64,000 nucleotides of DNA. Source: Clostridiales bacterium (lineage in GTDB: Bacteria > Bacillota > Clostridia > Christensenellales > Pumilibacteraceae). Position numbers and translations under genes: made by a program. Each line of letters begins with the position of its first letter. Position 1 is the stretch's first letter. Positions 60,641 through 64,000 of the stretch are shown piece by piece. The notes under the pieces are model-generated. The model was not told the DNA's origin. It saw only the letters and a list, made by a program, of their open reading frames with translations, and made no database searches. The DNA lies in NCBI GenBank assembly GCA_014799665.1, contig JAAVHP010000012.1, positions 310,001 to 374,000 of the forward strand, in the 5' to 3' direction.

Positions 60641-60779
60641 GGTGCGAGCGACAGGACTGGCGCGTTTTGCTTCGCAAACCGCCCGCTTCGCCGCATAGCG
60701 GCTCGCGCGTTCGCTAAAAATATGCCACAGGCATATTTTCTATACGCTCACGCCCCAGGGTTCAAGCCTGTCGCACGAT
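60641..60779 (-). repeat. tRNA-Leu-derived remnant with internal hairpin
   Basis: GGTGCGAGCGACAGGACT at 60641-60658 repeats the 3' end of the tRNA-Leu gene (60806-60823) exactly. GGTTCAAGCCTGTCGCACGA at 60759-60778 is a diverged, inverted copy of the same part. Between them lies the perfect palindrome AAAATATGCC-ACA-GGCATATTTT (60717-60739). The result is a 140-bp inverted repeat built from tRNA ends. Confidence 0.6.
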
Positions 60780-60780
60780 T

Positions 60781-60803
60781 AAGGCACCCGCAAGGGGTGC
60801 CTT
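60781..60803 (-). terminator. Hairpin downstream of tRNA-Leu
   Basis: AAGGCACCC/GGGTGCCTT around a short loop, directly after the tRNA in its direction. No good U-tract follows on the minus strand, so it may aid 3' processing or stop transcription weakly. Confidence 0.45.
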
Positions 60804-60807
60804 ATGG

Positions 60808-60887
60808 TGCGAGCGACAGGACTTGAACCTGCACGGTTGCCCACCGGATCCTAAGTCCGGCGCGTCTGCCAATTTCGCCACGCTCGC
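60808..60887 (-). tRNA. tRNA-Leu (anticodon UAG)
   Basis: 80 nt on the minus strand. Acceptor GCGAGCG pairs with CGCTCGC. The anticodon loop CTTAGGA between CCGGA and TCCGG gives UAG. It has the long variable arm expected of class II tRNA-Leu, and GGTTCAAGTCC in the T-arm. CCA is not encoded. Confidence 0.95.
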
Positions 60888-60952
60888 ATAAAATATTTAC
60901 AAAAATTATTTTATCACAGGCACGAGTTTTTTGCAAGCGTTTATCTATTCGG

Positions 60953-60981
60953 TTGACAAATTTAACGATATTTAATATAAT
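60953..60981 (+). promoter_or_regulatory. Promoter of the YitT-like gene
   Basis: TTGACA (60953-60958) and TATAAT (60976-60981), 17-bp spacer, both consensus; GAGGT lies before the ATG. Confidence 0.8.
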
Positions 60982-61023
60982 CAAAGCGTATCGTTTTCAG
61001 TTCAGTTTTCGAGGTTTCGGTCA

Positions 61024-62109
61024 ATGGCTAAACTTATACATAAGAAAGACATATTAGACTTCGTCATGATGCTTGTCGGCTGCTGTTTTTACGCGTTGGC
61101 GCTAAACTTGTTTTTGTCGCCGCACGTAATCGTAGCGGGCGGGGTAAGCGGTATCGGCGTTATCGTTCACGCGTTGTACGAGCAGTTCAACGTAGGTATA
61201 CTGATTATCATTGTAAACGTGCCTATCTTGCTTTTATCTATAAGACCGTTCGGCTGGAAGTTTGTGGTCAAAAGCCTTATAACGATAGTTGTTCTCGGCG
61301 TGGTCACAGACGTATTCGCATTGTTTCTTCCGTCGATTACCGACAATACTCTTTTGGCGGCGTTGTACGGCGGCGTGTGTCAGGGTATAGGCGTCGGGTT
61401 GTTCGTTCGTTCCAACTATTCGAGCGGCGGCACGGAGACCGTTGCGCGGATAATAGTGCGGTATGTAAAAGTCATTAAAATAACCACGTGCTTGCCCGTT
61501 CTCGACGGCATAATAGTTATCGCCGGCGCGATAGCTACGAAAAGCCCGATTAATTTGCTCTATGCGCTTATTGTCATTTTCACGGCTAACAAATTGATAG
61601 ATTTGATCGTTACGGGCTTTGATAAGTCCAAGCTCTGTATAATCGTTTCTGACAATGGCGAGGCAATTTCCAAAGCGCTGTTAGAGAAAAGCCCGCGCGG
61701 CGTTACCATGTGGAACGGCAAGGGAATGTACACCTCGACCGAGCATAACGTTTTGCTAACGTGCGTTAAGAACCGTCAACTCGAACAGCTTAAATCGATC
61801 GTCAAATCGGTAGACAATAAAGCGTTCATAATGGTTCAGGATAGCGTAGAGGTGCGCGGAAAGGGTTTCAGTTCGCTTGAAGACGACCTGCCGCCGCGCC
61901 CCATAGGTTTCAGGCGGAAAAAGAAAAAAGACGCGGAACAGCCCGAGAAGGTTGAAGAAAACGCGCCCGTTGAGCAAATCGTAGAGACTCCCGCCGATAC
62001 GCCCGAAAATACGGCGGCGGAAAGCGTAACGGAAGAAATCGTATCGCAGGATAACGCGGCGGAGGAAGCCGCGCAGTCGGCAACCGAAGTTTCGAGTGCC
62101 GACGAGTAA
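61024..62109 (+). CDS. YitT-family membrane protein
   Basis: 361 residues. Five membrane helices (about 10-185), with LFLSPHVIVAGGVSGIGVI and SNYSSGGTETVARI typical of the family, are followed by a cytoplasmic DUF2179 domain (about 200-280). The last 75 residues form an acidic, Glu/Ala/Pro/Thr-rich disordered tail absent from most family members. The function of YitT proteins is unknown. Followed after 14 bp by a small membrane protein. Confidence 0.88.
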   Translation: MAKLIHKKDILDFVMMLVGCCFYALALNLFLSPHVIVAGGVSGIGVIVHALYEQFNVGILIIIVNVPILLLSIRPFGWKFVVKSLITIVVLGVVTDVFALFLPSITDNTLLAALYGGVCQGIGVGLFVRSNYSSGGTETVARIIVRYVKVIKITTCLPVLDGIIVIAGAIATKSPINLLYALIVIFTANKLIDLIVTGFDKSKLCIIVSDNGEAISKALLEKSPRGVTMWNGKGMYTSTEHNVLLTCVKNRQLEQLKSIVKSVDNKAFIMVQDSVEVRGKGFSSLEDDLPPRPIGFRRKKKKDAEQPEKVEENAPVEQIVETPADTPENTAAESVTEEIVSQDNAAEEAAQSATEVSSADE

Positions 62110-62123
62110 GGCAGGGCAATATT

Positions 62124-62645
62124 ATGGTTGAATTCAGAACGGTACTCGATTCGAGCAAGACCAAAGCGGTAAACAACAATACTTTTAAGAGGTTTTGGTG
62201 GTTATTCGCGCTGATAAGCCTGATATTTATCGGGCTCGGCATCATGGGCTTTTTGGTTCGCGAGGACGACGGCGATTTATACTACGCTATTTTTTGTTTA
62301 GTTTTCGGCGTGCTGTTTGCACCGCTCAGCTATTTGCTCACGCTATGGTTGCAGAAGCGTATCGATAAATCGGCTTCGTACATAAGCGATAAAACAGAAG
62401 AAATTTATACCTTCGACGACGACGGTATCACCATGGTGCAGAAGAAGGACGACGAGTTTTATTCGACTACCAAGGCGAAATACTCGTACTTGTATAAGGT
62501 CGTCGAAAACAAGGCGTATTACTTCCTGTACATATCGAGGATGCAGTGCCATATTATCGACAAGGCTTCCATAACGCAGGGCAGTATAAGTGACATGGAA
62601 AATTTGCTCATAATGCATTTGGGCGATAAGTTCAAACGAAAATAA
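62124..62645 (+). CDS. YcxB-like membrane protein
   Basis: 173 residues. Two membrane helices (about 24-44 and 53-76) are followed by a soluble beta-rich part (TFDDDGITMVQKKDDEFYST, KYSYLYKVVENKAYYFLYI), as in YcxB-like proteins. It probably shares the YitT transcript. Function unknown. Confidence 0.65.
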   Translation: MVEFRTVLDSSKTKAVNNNTFKRFWWLFALISLIFIGLGIMGFLVREDDGDLYYAIFCLVFGVLFAPLSYLLTLWLQKRIDKSASYISDKTEEIYTFDDDGITMVQKKDDEFYSTTKAKYSYLYKVVENKAYYFLYISRMQCHIIDKASITQGSISDMENLLIMHLGDKFKRK

Positions 62646-62663
62646 AAAACACTCGGTTTTTAA

Positions 62664-62692
62664 TTGATATTTAGGAAAAATAGGCGTAAAAT
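62664..62692 (+). promoter_or_regulatory. Promoter of rdgB, apparently leaderless
   Basis: TTGATA (62664-62669) and TAAAAT (62687-62692), 17-bp spacer; seven bases to the ATG at 62700, which is therefore the expected first transcribed base. Confidence 0.75.
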
Positions 62693-62699
62693 TATAGTC

Positions 62700-63275
62700 A
62701 TGAATAAAATAGTTTTGGCAAGCGGAAATAAAGGTAAGCTCGCGGAATTTCGCGCGATACTTACGGAATACGAGGTGCTTTCGCCCAAAGATTTGGGGAT
62801 AGACTTTGACGTTGAAGAAACGGGTAGCACCTTTTACGAGAACGCTTATATTAAGGCAAAAGCATTATATGAAATCTGCGGGCTGCCGACCGTTGCGGAC
62901 GACAGTGGTTTGTGCGTGGACGCGCTCGGCGGCGCGCCCGGGGTTTTCTCGGCGCGGTACAGCGGCGGCGGGGACGAGGAAAACATAAATAAGCTCCTGT
63001 CCGCGCTCGACGGCAAAACCGATAGGCGCGCGCACTTCGCGTCGAGCATAGTATATTACGACGGCAAAAACGTTGTCAACGGCTTCGGCACGACGGAAGG
63101 GTATATCACGGCGGCGCGCGAGGGGAGCGGCGGGTTCGGTTACGATCCCGTGTTTTTCAGCGACGATCTCAGCAAAACGTTCGGCGTGGCGAGCGAGGCG
63201 GAAAAGAACGGCGTAAGCCACCGCGGCAGGGCGCTTGCCGATCTTGTAAATAAGCTTAGGGCGAGTAAGAGGTAA
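62700..63275 (+). CDS. rdgB: XTP/dITP diphosphatase (RdgB/HAM1)
   Basis: 191 residues. Removes non-canonical purine nucleoside triphosphates. VLASGNKGKLAEF opens the protein, PTVADDSGLCVDALGGAPGV is the substrate site, and GGFGYDPVFF and SHRGRALADL close it. The ATG at 62700 is the family start; a TTG 36 bases earlier coincides with the promoter -35 box and is rejected. The next gene follows after 3 bp. Confidence 0.96.
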   Translation: MNKIVLASGNKGKLAEFRAILTEYEVLSPKDLGIDFDVEETGSTFYENAYIKAKALYEICGLPTVADDSGLCVDALGGAPGVFSARYSGGGDEENINKLLSALDGKTDRRAHFASSIVYYDGKNVVNGFGTTEGYITAAREGSGGFGYDPVFFSDDLSKTFGVASEAEKNGVSHRGRALADLVNKLRASKR

Positions 63276-63278
63276 AGT

Positions 63279-63767
63279 ATGGACGAAAGCGGTTTGCTTT
63301 ATAAAATGGTCGTAGTATCCGATACGCACCATAACATAGACAATATCACCAAGATCATACCCGTAATCAATTCCGCAGACTACTTTGTGTATTGCGGCGA
63401 CGGCGTTGCAGACATAATGATGCTGCGCGGCAGTATTCTCGTTCCCATAGTCATGGTGAAAGGGAATACCGACGTGGAAAGTCATTTGTCAGACACTGCA
63501 ACGGTAACGCTCGGCGGAACGAAAGCGCTCATCTCGCACGGCGACAGATACGAGGTCAAAAAAGACCTTAAAAAGCTGTTCGTCGCGGCATCGCTCGCGC
63601 ATTGCAAGCTGGTGTTCTTCGGGCATACCCACCAATACATAGACAGGAAAGTGCAGGGAATACATTTTATCAACCCCGGGTCGCTGTACAACGGTTCGTA
63701 CGCACTGGTAGCGAGCAACGGCGCGGAGTTTATAAGCAAACAGCATTTCGTGACCGAACTGCCGTAG
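63279..63767 (+). CDS. YfcE/MJ0936-type metallophosphoesterase
   Basis: 162 residues. Metal-binding motifs are VVSDTHHN, YCGDGVADI, VKGNTDVE, LISHGDRY and FFGHTHQY. This is the short calcineurin-like phosphodiesterase family often encoded next to rdgB. Substrate unknown. It lies three bases after rdgB and may be cotranscribed. Confidence 0.93.
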   Translation: MDESGLLYKMVVVSDTHHNIDNITKIIPVINSADYFVYCGDGVADIMMLRGSILVPIVMVKGNTDVESHLSDTATVTLGGTKALISHGDRYEVKKDLKKLFVAASLAHCKLVFFGHTHQYIDRKVQGIHFINPGSLYNGSYALVASNGAEFISKQHFVTELP

Positions 63768-63822
63768 GGCAACGCGTGATAAAATAAAGTTATAATTAGC
63801 GTTATCAATGGGCGTAAAATTG

Positions 63823-63851
63823 TTGACAAATGCTCTCAAATATGATATTCT
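63823..63851 (+). promoter_or_regulatory. Promoter of the tRNA-Gly/tRNA-Arg cluster
   Basis: TTGACA (63823-63828) and TATTCT (63846-63851), 17-bp spacer, 31 bp before tRNA-Gly. Confidence 0.75.
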
Positions 63852-63882
63852 TGATAAGCACATATGGAGCGGATTTGCGCGC

Positions 63883-63956
63883 GCAGGTGTAGCTCAATGG
63901 TAGAGTTTCGGCCTTCCAAGCCGACCACGTGGGTTCGATTCCCATCACCTGCTCCA
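63883..63956 (+). tRNA. tRNA-Gly (anticodon UCC)
   Basis: 74 nt including encoded CCA. Acceptor GCAGGTG pairs with CACCTGC; anticodon loop CTTCCAA gives UCC; T-arm GTGGGTTCGATTCCCAT. Confidence 0.95.
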
Positions 63957-63962
63957 TGAAGT

Positions 63963-64000
63963 GCGCCCGTAGCTCAGCTGGATAGAGTAGCGCCCTTCTA
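63963..64000 (+). tRNA. tRNA-Arg (anticodon UCU), cut by window end
   Basis: The first 38 nt are visible: acceptor GCGCCCG, D-arm AGCTCAGCTGGATAGAGT, and CCTTCTA leading into the anticodon loop, which points to UCU. The 3' half is outside the window. Confidence 0.85.

Noticed and set aside
60625..60700. N-terminal extension of the CPCC protein into the tRNA-like sequence
   Set aside because: The extension translates tRNA-derived repeat; the CPCC domain begins just after the chosen ATG.
62664..62699. TTG start giving a longer RdgB
   Set aside because: The TTG is part of the promoter -35 box, so it should not be transcribed.

Overview
The window comes from a moderately AT-rich, endospore-forming member of the Bacillota, most likely an uncultured clostridial lineage. 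This rests on spoIIGA-sigE, sigG, spoIVA and a YlmC/YmxH-type gene, a good Spo0A box, sigma-A promoters with 17-bp spacers, Shine-Dalgarno sites, and many TTG and GTG starts. The species cannot be named from the sequence alone.

Layout. 1-8.3 kb: the end of ftsZ, two DUF2207-like membrane proteins, spoIIGA-sigE, then an inverted block holding a MerR/ABC efflux cassette and sigG. 8.5-26.9 kb: one long (+) operon for a rhamnose-containing, probably O-acylated surface polysaccharide. It encodes an aminotransferase, initiating sugar transferase, two glycosyltransferases, LicD, polymerase, cytidylyltransferase, epimerase, flippase, rfbABDC, an MBOAT acyltransferase, and two SGNH-like proteins carrying leucine-rich repeats. 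27-31.2 kb: ylmC/ymxH-like, nrdR, feoAB and a pseudouridine synthase. 31.2-37.1 kb: DUF975, cyclophilin-like and DUF1614-like proteins, then der-plsY. 37.2-40.2 kb: three tightly coupled genes (below). 40.3-50 kb: a hybrid histidine kinase, a giant leucine-rich-repeat lipoprotein, and a MoxR-DUF58-transglutaminase-like operon. 50.3-57.3 kb: spoIVA, a heterodimeric ABC exporter, and a MATE pump behind a leader attenuator. 57.4-64 kb: HAD phosphatase, tandem MntP, small membrane proteins, a CPCC protein, tRNA-Leu, YitT, rdgB, a YfcE-type phosphoesterase, tRNA-Gly and a cut tRNA-Arg.

The most striking locus is 37188-40161. Two paralogous proteins have the organisation of ESCRT-III/CHMP proteins: a basic helical hairpin, an acidic tail and a terminal MIM-like helix. 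They overlap each other and a Vps4-like AAA ATPase with an N-terminal MIT-like domain. The first ESCRT-III-like protein is also fused to an FtsK/SpoIIIE-type motor domain that has lost its Walker A and Walker B residues. The genes sit between der-plsY and spoIVA, a sporulation-linked neighbourhood. I read this as a candidate bacterial ESCRT-III/Vps4 membrane-remodelling system. The homology call comes from reading motifs and needs profile and structure searches.

Other themes are: several promoters whose -10 box lies only 6-10 nt before the start codon (leaderless mRNAs); a family of about 125-bp structured intergenic repeats; a 14-bp perfect hairpin in the sigG leader; and several proteins that keep a fold but lose catalytic residues (FtsK-like, cyclophilin-like, transglutaminase-like, one ABC subunit).
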